From Pilaira anomala (lineage: Eukaryota; Mucoromycota; Mucoromycetes; Mucorales; Mucoraceae): a DNA stretch of 64,000 bases. A model generated the notes under the pieces. That model was not told the origin of the DNA. It saw only the letters and a list, made by a program, of their open reading frames with translations, and did not search any database. Numbering within the stretch: position 1 is the first letter of the stretch; the number at the start of each line of letters is the position of its first letter. Location: assembly GCA_025716855.1 (NCBI GenBank), contig JAIXMQ010000046.1:1-64000 (forward strand), given 5' to 3'. The translations under genes and the position numbers were made by a program. Shown one piece after another: positions 36,728 to 52,549 of the stretch.

Positions 36728-38295
36728 TATTGTGTAAATAAAATTCGCATGATTTTATTAATTTTCTTGTGCCGTTTTAAAAATGTAGTCGGACAACATT
36801 TGCTTTTTTATTTTTTATTTTTACATATAGCATCATGTCAAATGGTTCAATACAAAACTTTATAGTAAGAAAAAAAAATTCGAGTAGCTCTATAATATTT
36901 TTTATGTATCTTTTTTAGAGAGTTTCGATATCCTGAAACAAACAAGATATAATTTCAAAGTACACTTTAGTTATGTGTAGAATAATAACAATGAAATAAT
37001 AAACCAGTACATTACTTGCATTTTTCACGCTTGGTATTATTTAGTTATCAACTCCATATTTAATTTTATTTATATAAAACTGTTTATTAACTTTAAGTTA
37101 CGGAAAAAAGGAGGAGAGGAGGAAAAAGGAAGCGAAAAAGAGCAATTTTATATGAATGAAAGAAACCGAAAATTGGTCATCACTCACGGGAAAAGCTGTT
37201 TTACTTGATACACGATCGATTGATAATACTTTTCACCATTTGTATCTTTTATAATATGTTATATATCAAATCTTTACGTGCAAACTCTATTTAGTTATTT
37301 TTAAAAAAACTAATTGTGTAATATATCCGTTATAAATATATTTACAAAAAAAAAAAAAAAAAAAAAAAGGCCTGGTCAAGAAACTAAAAAGTGGCATGTA
37401 AAATGCTTTTTATACATTTGATAATTAAAGTGTATTTTATATCAGGTCTGAAAGAAAGAAAAAAACTGAAAGTGGTTACATACCATCGCTTTTAATATTA
37501 ATGTACTGAATGCTCATAAGGATTTTCTAAAAGAAGAGAAAAGAAAAGATCAATAATATGATGGAAATTAAAATGAATATTTCGAAAAAGAAATAAAAAG
37601 AACATTTATTTGAAGGTTAGGAAATAAATGCATGAAATTATACCTTTAATTGGGGAGAGGGGGGTTGTGTAGAATCTTTCAGTAACATCCAATGCTGTAA
37701 ATGGTATTATCTGATAAGTCAAATTTGACCACAATATACTCAGCTATTGCATTATTACTTTCAGGAACAAATGAGCATCAAAATATGTAAATTCCTTTTA
37801 GCATCTTCAACGTTAGCACATTTAATTGTAATATTAGTGAGTGCAATCTTCAAGTGAGGAGATTGATATGATATTGCAAGTTGACAGCAAAGTATTAGGG
37901 ACTCGAACCAAGTAGTTACTATGATCTTGTTGAGATAAACTTTGAAGACCGTGCGCTGTATTTTATTTAAGAACCCAGCATCATTGTTATTTTTGATGAA
38001 TTTTAAGAAAAAAGTGGGCTTTTATCATTGTATTATCGCGGATACAGCCATTGCAATAAAATAAAAAAAGTAATAAAATTTAAATCTGATAATAAAAGTG
38101 TATACATTATTTGATCCAAGGAAAATGGGCATCATCATTAATATGTGTACACATTTGATCTCAACAATGCAAAAATAAGAAGGCCTGCCAAAAAGAAACG
38201 TGACTTGTAAAACGACCCCAGATGGGCCCTTTTTTTTCATTTCTTTTTTTTTTTTTTAAACACTTTTTTTTTTCACTCTATATAAATATAAAAAA
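36728..38295. other. Intergenic region with weak coding-like traces
   Basis: 1.6 kb. Around 37750-37960 the minus strand has two overlapping coding-like frames of 35-60 codons (one includes KIALTNITIKCANVEDAK) without a start or splice sites, which may be decayed coding DNA. A tracts at 37346-37368. A GGTTCGAGTCC sequence on the minus strand near 37900-37915 looks like a tRNA B box, but no tRNA folds around it. Confidence 0.4.
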
Positions 38296-39251
38296 ATGTC
38301 ATTTGTGAAAACATTGACCAACGCTTCTACTTTAATAAAGGTACCCATTTGTTCATTAGTTTACATTTTAGAAAGAACGACGATATTAAAAAAAAACCAT
38401 ACATGTGGAAAAAGAAAGATAAAGAACCTGTCATAATTAATTAATACCCTGGTTCATTTTAGGCTTCAGCTCCTATTCAAAAGAGAGCCTTTGCTTCAAC
38501 TGTCGAAACCAGCACCAAAGGTAAAAAACAATAGAAGAGAACGTATTGGATATAAAGAAACGATTGATTTTAATATTTTGAGCGATTGATAAATGTATAT
38601 ATAGTTTTCCCCACCAAGATTCAAGCTTTCCTTCGTGATTTCAAAACCAATGAACCAGTTTCTTTAATCGACCTTGACAAGAGTGTTTTCGGTGCACCCA
38701 TTCGTAGAGATATTCTTCACCGTGTTGTTGTATGGCAACGTGATGCCATGCGTCAAGGAACTGCTTCAACAAAGAGTCGTTCTGATATTCGTGGTAGTGG
38801 TAGAAAAGTTGCACCTCAAAAGGGTCGTGGTAAAGCAAGACAAGGTGATAACAAAGCACCTCATATTACCGGTGGTGGTGTTGCATTCGGTCCTAAACCT
38901 AGAGATCACAGTACAGAATTACCTAGAAAGGTACAAGAATTTGGTATTCGAGTTGCTTTAAGTGCTAAATATGCTCAAGATCAATTGATTGTTGTTGAAT
39001 CACTTCAAGATCTTGAGACCCCAAAGACTCGCGATCTCTTACGAATTCTTGAATCAGCTTATGGTGCACCCAAGACATTGGTTGTGATTGAAGACTGTAA
39101 CCAAAACTTGGAATTAGCCGCTCGTAATATTCCCAATTGTGAAGTCATTCATGTTGAAGAGACCAACGTTTTGGATTTAATGACTTACGATAAATTGATT
39201 ATTGAAAAGAGTGCTATTGAAGCATTAGAAGAAGCTCTTAAGCCCGAATAA
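38296..39251 (+). CDS. Mitochondrial large-subunit ribosomal protein uL4m
   Basis: Three exons: 38296-38340, 38463-38520, 38605-39251, total 249 residues. The first 25 residues are basic/hydroxylated with KRAFAST, a mitochondrial presequence with likely cleavage site. The L4 signature is clear: VWQRDAMRQGTASTKSRSDI, GSGRKVAPQKGRGKARQG, then GGGVAFGPKPRDHS and KVQEFGIRVALSAK. This is bacterial-type L4, which lines the nascent peptide tunnel of the large mitoribosomal subunit. Length is typical for the fungal orthologues. Yeast names this protein Yml6; I leave the symbol blank as naming differs between fungi. Confidence 0.93.
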
Positions 39252-39533
39252 ATAATAGTGTACAAAAAATTAGAAAATTATTTATAAAAAAAAATAAAAA
39301 GTTAAAAAACGAACATCTTCTCTTTTTTTTTTTTTTTTTTTTAAATATGTAATAATCATTTTTATTTTTTAATTTTTTTTTTTTTTTTTTAAATAAAAAA
39401 AAATACTCTTATTGTCCAAAATTTACAAATTAAAGACAAACAAAAAAAAGACGTATAATATAATCTACAATTGTTTAACCAGTACATTCGATTTTCCTTC
39501 TTTTTTTTTTTTTAATATATATATGTAAAGCGT

Positions 39534-43026
<3,493 letters not shown>

Positions 43027-43738
43027 TTTTTATTTCTTTAGATTTATAAAAAGGTGTTTTGACAAGAAAAAAAAAAAGAAGAGAAAAAGAAAAAAAGAAA
43101 ATTGTTGTTATTTTCTATCAAAAAAAAAAAGAAAAAAAAAATAGTTGACGTGACGTACCATGAAAGGGGAGTCTTATTCGCTTGAATAAGATGCTGGGTT
43201 GTAAGTAAGGCACGTGATGAATGGTTATATTTCAACACTTTTTTTTTTTTTTTTTTTTTTTGTATTCACACTTTCTTTATTATGCTAGTAATTGATCTAA
43301 CGCTTTTATTCAATTATCAAGAAGTGAATCAAAGCATTTACTACTTGTTTATTAAAAAAAATATATGCTACTCTTTCATAGATGTAAATTACGTAAAATA
43401 AAAAATAAAAAAAAAATAGGAATCTTATTTAGCGCTCTTTTGATTTTTTTTTAATATACATTGAAACAAGCCACATACGCTGCATATTCTGTACATAGAT
43501 TACATTGCGGCATAATATGATAAGTTTGGTTTCATGAGCTATTTAAAAGAAAAAAAAAAAAAAAAAAAAAAACTCCCCCAATGATAAAAAAATATTATTT
43601 TAGTCAAAAGTAAATGCAATTGTTCTACTAATAAAAGTGTAACACAAAGGAATAATATATATAGCTATATACAGAATAAAAGAAAAAATGATGCATTATA
43701 ACGATATATGTATACATACACATAAAAAGAAACTTTAT
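43027..43738. other. Intergenic region upstream of the Ded1-like gene
   Basis: Holds the promoter of the helicase gene and the 3' flank of the kinase-like gene. A pyrimidine/purine-rich stretch at 43060-43140 is next to the helicase start; T tract at 43239-43261, A tract at 43551-43571. No gene seen. Confidence 0.6.
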
Positions 43739-45398
43739 TCATACTAATAAATTGGCAGCTTCTAAACTAGCGAAAATGTCACCTGGTGTGATATGAGATG
43801 CAGGAGCGTCAGTATTTAATAATAAAAATTGATCAAGAGATATTGAAGCCTGTTGCCAATTTGAAGTATTAAATTTCGAATTTGAAAAAGGCAGGAGAAC
43901 GAAGGGTTCAGTAGAAGGTAAATTGGCTAAAGTAAATAATCGGGTAGTTGAAGCAGAAACGATGCCTTTAATTTTTGAATAAGTACGTAGATGATCAGCT
44001 ACTTCAGCTCTTCTAGCTACAATATATTCAGTAACATCTCTAGAAAGTGGTACAGAATATGCTAACTGATCATGAATCGATTGTAATACTTGACATAACT
44101 GTAAAGCAGTAGGTCGATTTTCTGGATTCGGTTCTAAACAAGAAATATATAATCTTTGATACCATTCAGGTAATCCAGGTACGAGTTCAATTCGATATGC
44201 ATTTTCATCATTACGTTGTCCTGCATCTAACAATACGTCTGGAGATGGAAAGATCACTTTACTCACAAGTTGCCAAATAATAATTCCCAAACTGTAAATA
44301 TCGGATTTTTCTGTATAAACACCTCTTCTCACTTCTGGTGCAATATAAGGTAATCTACCATAAACAGCTTTTGTAATTGCAGTCACTGAAGACGATTCTT
44401 TGGATGGTGTAGAAAATCGATAATCCACTAAAAAATAATCACTATCAGTACACATTATATTTTTTGGGTGAACATTTCTGTGACATAATTCGGCTTTATG
44501 TAAGTCAGCTAGATTGACTGCCAAACGTAAAATAGTGCCTGTGATCGTTTTTAAATCTAAATCGCCTAGTGGTAATTGTTGCATATGATCTTCCAAGTTT
44601 CCATCGTTACTAATTTTCATCACCATCATTAAATCTCCTGTACTTTCACATACGGTTAATCCTTGAAATAAAAGTGGTAAAAATGCTTTAGATTGTACTG
44701 AGATCTAAAAATAAAAAAGTGAATTTTTTTTTTTTATTTAGAATGTTTAAAATCCATTATAATTAAAATATTTTACCTTTTTTTTATATATATACCTCAT
44801 TTAATATCTTTTCATCAACTACTTTTAATGCGACTTGTAATGGTTGGGTATCATAAGGTGGATTCAAGTGTGCACCATAAACAGCTGAAAATCCACCGGC
44901 ACCAATAAATTGCATATTTGAAAACCAAGACCAAGGAAACCATTGCATATATTGATCTAACCCTTCTAAATAAATTTGTTTTACAGACTTTCTTGCACGA
45001 CCAGGAGTTGCATTCACAATGTGTTCTAATCCGTAATTACTTGCTAAATTCTTGTAAGTAAGTTGCTGTCTCCAAATAAAAGTCCAACTCTATGTTTATG
45101 TATACATATGTTAAAAAAAAAAAAAGTTCATATTACAGAAATTACACGTTTTATATATCTACTTTACCCAGACATGATTAAATTCAATTACATTATCATT
45201 ATAATCTTTACAAATTTCTTGATATAATGCACCTAGTTTTTCCCTCATTAGACCCGTATCAGTTACCTGAAACAAATTTTCAAGCCCAAATTCGTGAGGA
45301 TAAGTTTCAATGAACTTGTTCACTTTTTGTCTCGTTTGTAAGATTAATTCTTCGGACAGTTGACGAGTATATAAGAGTTCTAGTTCTTGGTCATTCAT
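43739..45398 (-). CDS. Protein kinase-like protein, predicted pseudokinase
   Basis: Three exons: 45168-45398, 44796-45089, 43739-44704, total 496 residues. Residues 1-135 have no recognised domain. The kinase fold then shows a glycine loop GAGGFSAVYG (about 140-149), the lysine strand VALKVV, the catalytic loop CHRNVHPKNIM (about 249-259) in place of HRDxxxxN, VDYRFS (about 268-273) in place of DFG, and later YIAPEVRRGVYTEKSDIYSLGIIIW (positions about 287-311; APE and D-Y-S-x-G seen) plus the conserved ENRPTA. The missing catalytic aspartate (D to N) and altered DFG glycine (to R) suggest no or weak phosphotransfer. The fold and the GVYTEKSDIYSLG wording resemble the expanded TKL-like kinases of Mucoromycota. 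The C-terminal 110 residues are of unknown fold. Confidence 0.8.
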
Positions 45399-46435
45399 TA
45401 TAATTGTTTTTGTTTTTTTAGTGCAGAAAAAGAGAGAAAGAGAAAGGGGAAAGAAAAAGATTTACCGAGATTTCAAAAAATAAAATCAAGATGAATGCGG
45501 TCACCGACTCTACAATCATTGGTCATATCTAAGGTTGTAGTACGTATATTTTTAAAATACAGAGCACTTACAGTCACGAAACTTTGTTTTGATTAATAAG
45601 AAACAACCGCTTTCGAAAAAGAAGATAAAAGGAATTGATAAGATCTACACTATAAGACACTATTCTATCATCTTTTCTCTTTTTACAGAAGTAAAAACAA
45701 AGTATATTGACGTCTTATTTCCGTGAATTGCACCGCGGGAATCTTGATATTAAATATACAAAATCACATTGACTGGGAGATTTATTTTGTAACTCTTAAA
45801 TTTTTGAACTCATTCTTTCAAAACCATTTACTTATCATCGTTCCAGAAAAGAAATCAGTACCTTTTTTTTTTTGTTCCACTTTTTTTGTTTTCAGCTAAT
45901 TAAACAGTGATCCTTTTTTTATCCCTGTAAAAAAATATAATAAAGTTAAAGTATTATATACACTGTTTTTTTTATAATATAATTAGAGGAGAAGGGAGCG
46001 TGGGAGTGAATCAAACAGACTCACTCCTTATTCAGGACATATCACATTATATCAGAAAATGATATCCCTCTTTTTCTTTTTTTTTTTGTAATATTAAACT
46101 TGATTGCAGCTTGCAAAACTTTATATAATATATTAAAATTAATAGGAAATTCTGGATTGATCTTTGCATTATTATAACTTGTTAAATTGAGTAACCTGAA
46201 AATTTCCCCTTAATTTCTAAAAAAAAAAAAAAAAAAAAAAAAAGTCTCGGGCTTAAAAGAACAAACTGATACGATTTTTATTAAGAAAAAAAAAAAAGAG
46301 AGAAACAATAGGAGGTGTTTATTTTAATATATTTATTTATTGTTTTTGGTTTATAAACTGAATTTTTCATGTTTTTTTTTTTTGCAGTGTTTATAAGGCG
46401 GGCATATATATATAAAAAATAGTGTAGTGATAAAA
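45399..46435. other. Intergenic region, no gene seen
   Basis: Upstream of the kinase-like gene and downstream of the next minus-strand ORF. AT-rich; A tract at 46218-46243. No coding exon found. Confidence 0.55.
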
Positions 46436-46780
46436 TTATATAGTAGAAACATCCATACCCATTTCGAATGCACGTTGTTTGAGATAAGTATACATTTTAT
46501 ATTGAAGAGCAAAGAGTGGAGAGTCAGTAGGAGCTTCAGAAAGATAAGATTGAACATCCACAATTAACTTTAAAAGACTATCATCAACATAAGCTTCTTC
46601 TTTTTGTTGTTGTTGCTGTTGTTGCTGTTCACTGTTGTCATAGTAATCGGCTTCGGTTACTGCTTCGGTCATTTCTTGATCATATTCATTAAAATAATCT
46701 TGTTCTGCCTCATATTCTCCAATTGTAAATTGAGGTAACATGGTATTGTACTCTTCTTCTACTTGTTGTTGGTTGGTCAT
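46436..46780 (-). CDS. Small acidic protein with Gln run, function unknown
   Basis: Single-exon ORF of 114 residues. The first half is acidic and Tyr/Glu/Gln-rich with a run of eight Gln near residue 52-59 encoded by CAA/CAG; the second half (about 65-114) is predicted helical (LLKLIVDVQSYLSEAP, FALQYKMYTYLKQRAFEMG). No signal peptide or membrane segment. It is not recognised, but the ordered helical half and lack of stops in AT-rich DNA support a real gene. Flanked by A/T tracts on both sides. Confidence 0.55.
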   Translation of the reverse strand: MTNQQQVEEEYNTMLPQFTIGEYEAEQDYFNEYDQEMTEAVTEADYYDNSEQQQQQQQQKEEAYVDDSLLKLIVDVQSYLSEAPTDSPLFALQYKMYTYLKQRAFEMGMDVSTI

Positions 46781-47267
46781 TATAAATTTGGTTTGTTTTG
46801 AGTGAGAGTAGGATATAATAGTGATAAAATAGGGATTTGAGAGAGAGAGAGATAAAAGAGTGTATATAAAATAGTTTCTTTTTTTTTTAAAAAAAAATCA
46901 ATTGAGAAAGAGGTATCTTGTTAAAATATAATGTATTATTTAAAATATCTTTTTTTATATATAAACAAGCAATAAAATAGGATTTCAGTTATTCACTTAT
47001 TTTTTTCAGTATATAAGAGACCTCTATTCAAATGATTGGAGAGAACAAAAAAAAAAAAAAAAAAAAAAAATTAGTTACAAAAAAGATAGAGAAAAGAGGA
47101 AGAAGAAAAAACACCAGGGTAACTCTTTGTATTCAGTATTTATTATTGGATTACTTTGAAGGACTATAAGCGGAAACGAAAAAATAATAATAATAATAAG
47201 GTCCTCTTTTTTTTTTTTTTTCCTCACGTGTCCCTTTTTATACACACGCCACGACTTTTTAATTATT
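46781..47267. other. Intergenic region, no gene seen
   Basis: 5' flank of the small acidic ORF with a GA-rich run at about 46839-46856 and an A tract at 47048-47070. No coding exon supported. Confidence 0.5.
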
Positions 47268-48259
47268 TTAGTAAACTGCCATCTTTGATGTCTCTGGAAA
47301 GTCATCCATATCACGAAGTTTATGATGTTGAGCTGATCTTCCACCAGATGACTTGAGTCTACAAGCATATGCATTAATCGTGGATGCAAAATAAACCTAA
47401 AAATATAAAACATGTGTGTTAAAATAATTCATTTCGTCATGATTTAATACATAATTAGTATAGCTTACCTGTACAAAGTTACCGATAAGAATAATGACAC
47501 CACTCACAATTAATAATTGTTTAGTAGCTGCTTCACATTCATCTTGATGAACTTTATTTGTTCCATTAGGTAAAGTGACAGGTGAATAATAACTTGTGGA
47601 TGACGAGGTTTTAGACATCTCGGTTGTTAAATAGTCTTCACATCCTGTCACTATCGAACTCTTTTTCACCATCATAGCAATCCAAATACCAAGTGATGAT
47701 ACTAATATTAACGTGGCCATTATCACATAAAGGTATTTAAATATGTTGACCATATTTCGATTTTGCTTTAAAAGGATATATACATCAATATATCTGTTGT
47801 TATTATTTCTTTTTTTAAACTTACTGTAATACCACCAATCACACCAAAGAGCGAACTGACCGCATACACTCCGACTACGGAAACACTTGTCCAAAACACA
47901 CCTAAAGCAGCTGATAACTCTGATTGCGGGAAACTGTAGACGACTTTTTTTTTTTTTTTTTTTTTATGTGAGTCTTTCTTTTATCATATCAATATATGTA
48001 TACAGTATTTACCATTTCTTCCTGTTATTAACCAAATAAGTATAGCTACATAAAAAGCCTATATTTTCTTTTGTTATTTTTGTTTACTTGCTGCTGCTGT
48101 TTTTTATTTTTTTCTTACCGATGAAATGACGGCAATGGTTGTAACTCCAGTTCTATGCAAATTGTTGTTTTTTAGTTTTTTTTTTTTTTATGAATTAACT
48201 TTTCTGTTTAAGGTTCATTACCTTAATGGAATACAAAAGCAACAATTATTAAGGCCCAT
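47268..48259 (-). CDS. Tetraspan membrane protein, small, N-terminal CCFCIPLRTG
   Basis: Six exons; exon 1 is 48222-48259 (MGLNNCCFCIPLR), then about 48117-48150, 48015-48060, 47825-47920, a long exon about 47470-47768, and a last exon ending at 47268. The Cys-rich N-terminus, first TM (TGVTTIAVISSAFYVAILIW), second (LGVFWTSVSVVGVYAVSSLFG), third (YLYVIMATLILVSSLGIWIA) and fourth (LLIVSGVIILIGNFVQVYFAS) give a four-helix layout with a large loop between helices 3 and 4 that contains two Cys and a Ser/Thr stretch. The C-terminal tail is short and polar. This is the layout of the fungal MGxCCxCIPLR tetraspan proteins of unknown role. For exon 4 the acceptor CAATCAG was chosen because the nearer CTACAG gives a stop. 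Confidence 0.7.
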
Positions 48260-48943
48260 GTTTTATTCTATTATTATTATATATGCTTCAAAAAAAAAAA
48301 AAAAGAAAAAAAAAAGTAGAAGAGAGAAAAAAAGATTTTGATTTCTCAAAGAAGTTGAAAGACTATTTGTGATTTCTTTTCTTTTTTTTTTTTATGATGT
48401 GTAACACTGTATAAAAATAACCCAAGTTTCTATTCATGTTTTGCCCTTTTTTTTTTTTTTATTCTTTGTTTCGTCTGCTAATCTCGATTATTTCTAATCT
48501 TTTGAAAGGTTAGAAGTATATGTATTTCAATTGTGTTTTTGATTCAAATAGATGTAATTCAGCAGACATTTTTTTTTTTTTTTCTGTTCGGGTGTTCCGC
48601 TAAATACGGGACCGGGTTTCCGAATCCTATGTATATTTAAAATTCCTGGTAAACTTTAGTCTGCTTTCCTTTTAAAAAGAGGAGTTCGATCCGGAAGTAA
48701 CATTCTGGCTCAGTATTCGCATTGCATAATTTTCTCCCTTATTGGTATTTTCAAAGCAAATGGTTCTATTTTGCCTTGTAGGCCTCATAAACTACATATT
48801 TATCCAAGAGCAGGTCAATATTATTATTATTATTATTATTATTGCAGTATGCATAGTATAGTGTTACATTATAATAAATAAGATTTTTATTTCTTCAAAA
48901 AAAAAAAAATAAAATAAATAAAGACTGAGGCGATAAAACGCAT
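48260..48943. other. Intergenic region, no gene seen
   Basis: Upstream of the tetraspan gene and downstream of the peroxidase gene. AT-rich with a TTA triplet run at 48822-48842. No gene seen. Confidence 0.5.
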
Positions 48944-50329
48944 TTAAGCATTAGTAGGCTTGAACTCATACACCTTTTCATCACCCTTGAATGGAACACC
49001 CAATTCAATAAGCTTCTTAAATGCAACCGAGAAATCCTTAAAGAACTTTTCTTCATCCTTAGCATAAAGATCGAAATATTTCTTAAACTCCTTATCATTA
49101 TACATGTAAATTTCAGCAGGCAACATCATCACATCCGTATTATCCTTATCAACCCATTGAAATCCACCATTCTCCAAAGACTTTTTAACCCATTTACGTT
49201 CAGCAAGTGCCTTAAAGTAACCATTGGTAAACATCGTGGGTGATTCGTGCCATGGACCAACAAATCCACTACGATCAGGATGACAACGACCTAAAGAATG
49301 AGCTCCAACTAATGCAACAATTTCTTGATCATTGAATCCCTAATAATAAATATTATTTAGTTTCGCGCCCCGAGATTTCAATCTCTTTGTGTAACTTACC
49401 ATTCTATAAAAGATATCACGAATATGATCTTGCTTTTTAGTGGCATCAGGAAGACGACCATCAGGTGTACAGCTAGATGCTTGAAGTGCATCTTCACGAC
49501 CGGCTCTCCAAGGAATAATGGGTCCACCGGCTTCTTGAATTGCACAAACACCAGCTAATGTCCAAAGATCACCATAACTGATTTCGGGATACTTTTCATG
49601 AACCTTTTCTAATAAATCACGAGCAACACCTAAACCATTGTTAGCTCCATGACCTGCTTCAGGTTTAAATCCTATCAAAAAGAAACATGAGATGATGTTT
49701 TAACTTAAAAATTAACCTCATCAAACTTACTCATAGTAGCACCGTTACTACCACCTGTCTTAGTCTCCTTATCATAAGTACCAGATGAATGCCAAGCGAG
49801 ACGAACAAAAATAGGACCATAAGAACCATCATCATATCTATAAAAGAAAAGAAAAAAAAAATTAGTTTAAAGTTTTTTCCCACAACAACAAAAAAAAAAA
49901 AAAATCTTTACTCTGCATCATCTTCGAGCATTTCAGCAATATCATTATAAACTTTTTGATAATCAATTGCCTTTTTCTTTTCAGTGACTGGAGAAGTAGG
50001 AATAGATGTAGTCTTGGTCTTGAAAGATTGTGTAGAATTATAATAATATCCTGCTGCACCACCAAGAGCTGCTAAAGCTATTATTAAAATTATAGAGTCA
50101 GCATATATATAATACGTCATGATCAAATCCGTTTTTACTAAATGAAGAATACTTTACTTAAAAATACAAGGCCTCCAGAACCACTCTTCTTGGGAGCTTC
50201 AGAAGTATATGCACGGTGTTGCATAAAAGAGGTACGAGCACCACCTACACGAGCAGTAGCACCAAGAACAGATCCAGCTGCAACAAAGTTACGAGTAGAT
50301 TTACCAAGTGTAGTACGAAGAGGGTTCAT
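48944..50329 (-). CDS. CCP1: Cytochrome c peroxidase, mitochondrial
   Basis: Five exons: 50158-50329, 49912-50077, 49731-49837, 49400-49671, 48944-49339, total 370 residues. Residues 1-57 form a basic mitochondrial presequence, followed by a hydrophobic stretch [12 protein letters not shown] that matches the intermembrane-space sorting signal of this enzyme. The heme-side motif [12 protein letters not shown] (about 124-135; Arg, Trp, His of the distal pocket) and the proximal-side GAHSLGRCH (about 251-259) and GPW (about 267-269, the Trp radical site) are all present. The enzyme reduces hydrogen peroxide with electrons from ferrocytochrome c. Odd: the residue usually Asp that hydrogen-bonds the proximal His and Trp is Glu here (MLPAE, about 312-316). 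Confidence 0.93.
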
Positions 50330-50952
50330 TTTTTTTTTTTAATGTAAGAATAAAAAAAAGTTTGTTAAAGAAGAAGAAGAAGAAGAAGAAGAGGTGTTGA
50401 AAAGGATCATATAAATATACTTTTTTTTTTTTTTTTTTGGGAGTCTTAAAATACGGTCAAGCTATAAGCCAATAAGATGATAGATGACTAAACACAAATT
50501 TTCTTGGTGTTCGATTACTTATTAAATTATTTACATATGTGTGTGTGTGGGTAATATGCTATTTTCTTTAAAAGGTTATTTTACTTTTGATAAAGGTTGA
50601 TTCTAAATTAAATTGAATAAAAGAAAAGAAAAGAAAAAAGGTTATAACTGTCATTTACTGTCGGAATAGCGAATAGAAAGATTCCTTTTTATTACTAATT
50701 TATACGTGTCGCTCACTTAATATACGATAATTCAGTTACATAGTATAGGCCGACACAAAAGATAGATTTATATCCAATTATTATTATTATTTTAGACAAG
50801 AAAACAGTGTGAAAAAACATGATTTTAAAAAAAAAAAAAAAAAAAACTCTTTAATATAAACAAAACATATATAAAATGATAAGGTTAGTCTCAATTTTTT
50901 TTCTTCCTCCCTTTTTTTCTTTCTTTCTTTTTCAATTGGTTTTTTTTTTTTT
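50330..50952. other. Divergent intergenic region
   Basis: Shared upstream region of the peroxidase gene (minus) and the next plus-strand gene. GAA triplet run at 50373-50390, T and A tracts, a GT run near 50538-50550. No other gene found. Confidence 0.6.
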
Positions 50953-52041
50953 ATGATGGGTTCGTGTTATCTAAGTCTTGGAAATGCAGCAAATTTGGTT
51001 TTATCCTCGCAAATGATAACAACAAATAAAAATCATAGGATAAACACCACCAAAGTGAATATAACAACATACCAAAACACGAAACAGGCTACACGTGAAT
51101 CTGAAACGAATACAAAGTCTCCGCCAGTAGAGAAGAAATTAGATACTTTCTATTCATTTCCAGATACTCCACCAGCATCCGAAATAGAAGAAACATACAG
51201 TGAGGAAGCAAGATCATCAATTGATCAAGAAGAACAGGATGAGTTATATGATAGCAGTACAACAACAACAACAACAGATGAAGCTTTATCAGAGAACGAA
51301 TTTTCTTTAGGTAAAAATGAAGTATTATCAGAGGAAGAATTATCTTTTGATGAAAAAGAAGAATATAACAACAGTAAGATCCATTTTCTAGTTATAAAAC
51401 AAAAAAAAAAGTTAAACTGTTATTTTATGTATGTAAAGAAGGTGCAAACTCAAACAATCGTAATCGTATAAAAACTGTCAATTCTACAATACACACAAAC
51501 AACTTGATAACAAAACATGGTACTTGAAGGTTTCTCTTTATTATTTTATTTATATATGCGTTTATACAAATGACTTAACTTTCAAAATATTATATAGATA
51601 CATCGCCACCACCACCGCCACCATCACCACCAACACCATCACCATCACCACCTTTAATCACTTCTCAAAAAAAAATATTGTCTTTTGCGAAATTAATTTT
51701 TAGTTTAAAAAGACCCACAGTCTTGCGCCATGATTTTACCTTTGTCACTGGAGCTATACAATACGAAATCATCAAAAGTCATATCAATATTGGTTTCTTA
51801 ACTCAATCTCAACTATCTGGAATCATAACAAAAAGTGACTTTATCAGTTTCATGGTGACTTATCGACGTCAAAAGGGTAGATGGATATTCGTCATGAAAA
51901 AACAATATCGAGGTATATGTACTTTTTTTTTTTTTTTTTTTTTTTATTCTTGATTGTATATAATGTATATATCACTTATTCTTTTATCCTATCTTTATAG
52001 ATTTGATTGCAGAAGAATTTAATGCATCCTTATGCAATTAA
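50953..52041 (+). CDS. Hypothetical protein, Ser/Glu-rich N-terminus and folded C-terminal half
   Basis: Three exons: 50953-51373, 51598-51912, 52001-52041, total 258 residues. The first 140 residues are low complexity, with a TPPASEIEETYSEEA block and a poly-Thr run, followed by a Pro-rich spacer (PPPPPPSPPTPSPSPP). The C-terminal part (about 170-258) looks folded: RHDFTFVTGAIQYEIIKSHI and DFISFMVTYRRQKGRWIFVM suggest a beta-rich domain. The ending is DLIAEEFNASLCN. I do not recognise it. An alternative start at the second Met would change little. Confidence 0.6.
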
Positions 52042-52494
52042 ATAAACATAAATCAATAAAAAACGTACTATTTCATTATTGTCTTGTGGCGTTGAACCTA
52101 TTTCCTCAACTCATACAAGTTATTTATAAATATTTTGTTACCAATGGTACCTTTTTACACTAAAAAAATTATGCTGCAAGAGGTATAATTTTTTTTTTAC
52201 TTTATTTTTATTAAAAATAGCAGATATGATCGATAGTACTACCAAGAAAAAAAATGGTCTTTGACAACTATTGATTTACCAAAAGATAACAGTGGCATAC
52301 ATTTAATAAATGGCTTCAAGCAACAGAGAGAGAGAGAGAGAGAGAAAAACAACAACTCGCCTTTTATATGATCTTGTAACCACCAAAAAATCCTTTCAAA
52401 GCTCGAATATACTTTTTAATTGTTTTCTACATACTATATCTGGCAATAGAATTTTCGTGATACATAACTTTTATTTATTATTAAACCTTCATAA

Positions 52495-52532
<38 letters not shown>

Positions 52533-52549
52533 ATCTTTTTTAAATAAAA
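52042..52549. other. Intergenic region with GA/TC microsatellites
   Basis: About 500 bases with a (GA)n run at 52326-52346 and a (TC)n run at 52498-52530, the latter directly in the 5' leader of the next gene. No gene seen. Confidence 0.6.

Noticed and set aside
37895..37920. Possible tRNA at the B-box-like sequence
   Set aside because: No A box at the right distance and no acceptor stem can be formed.
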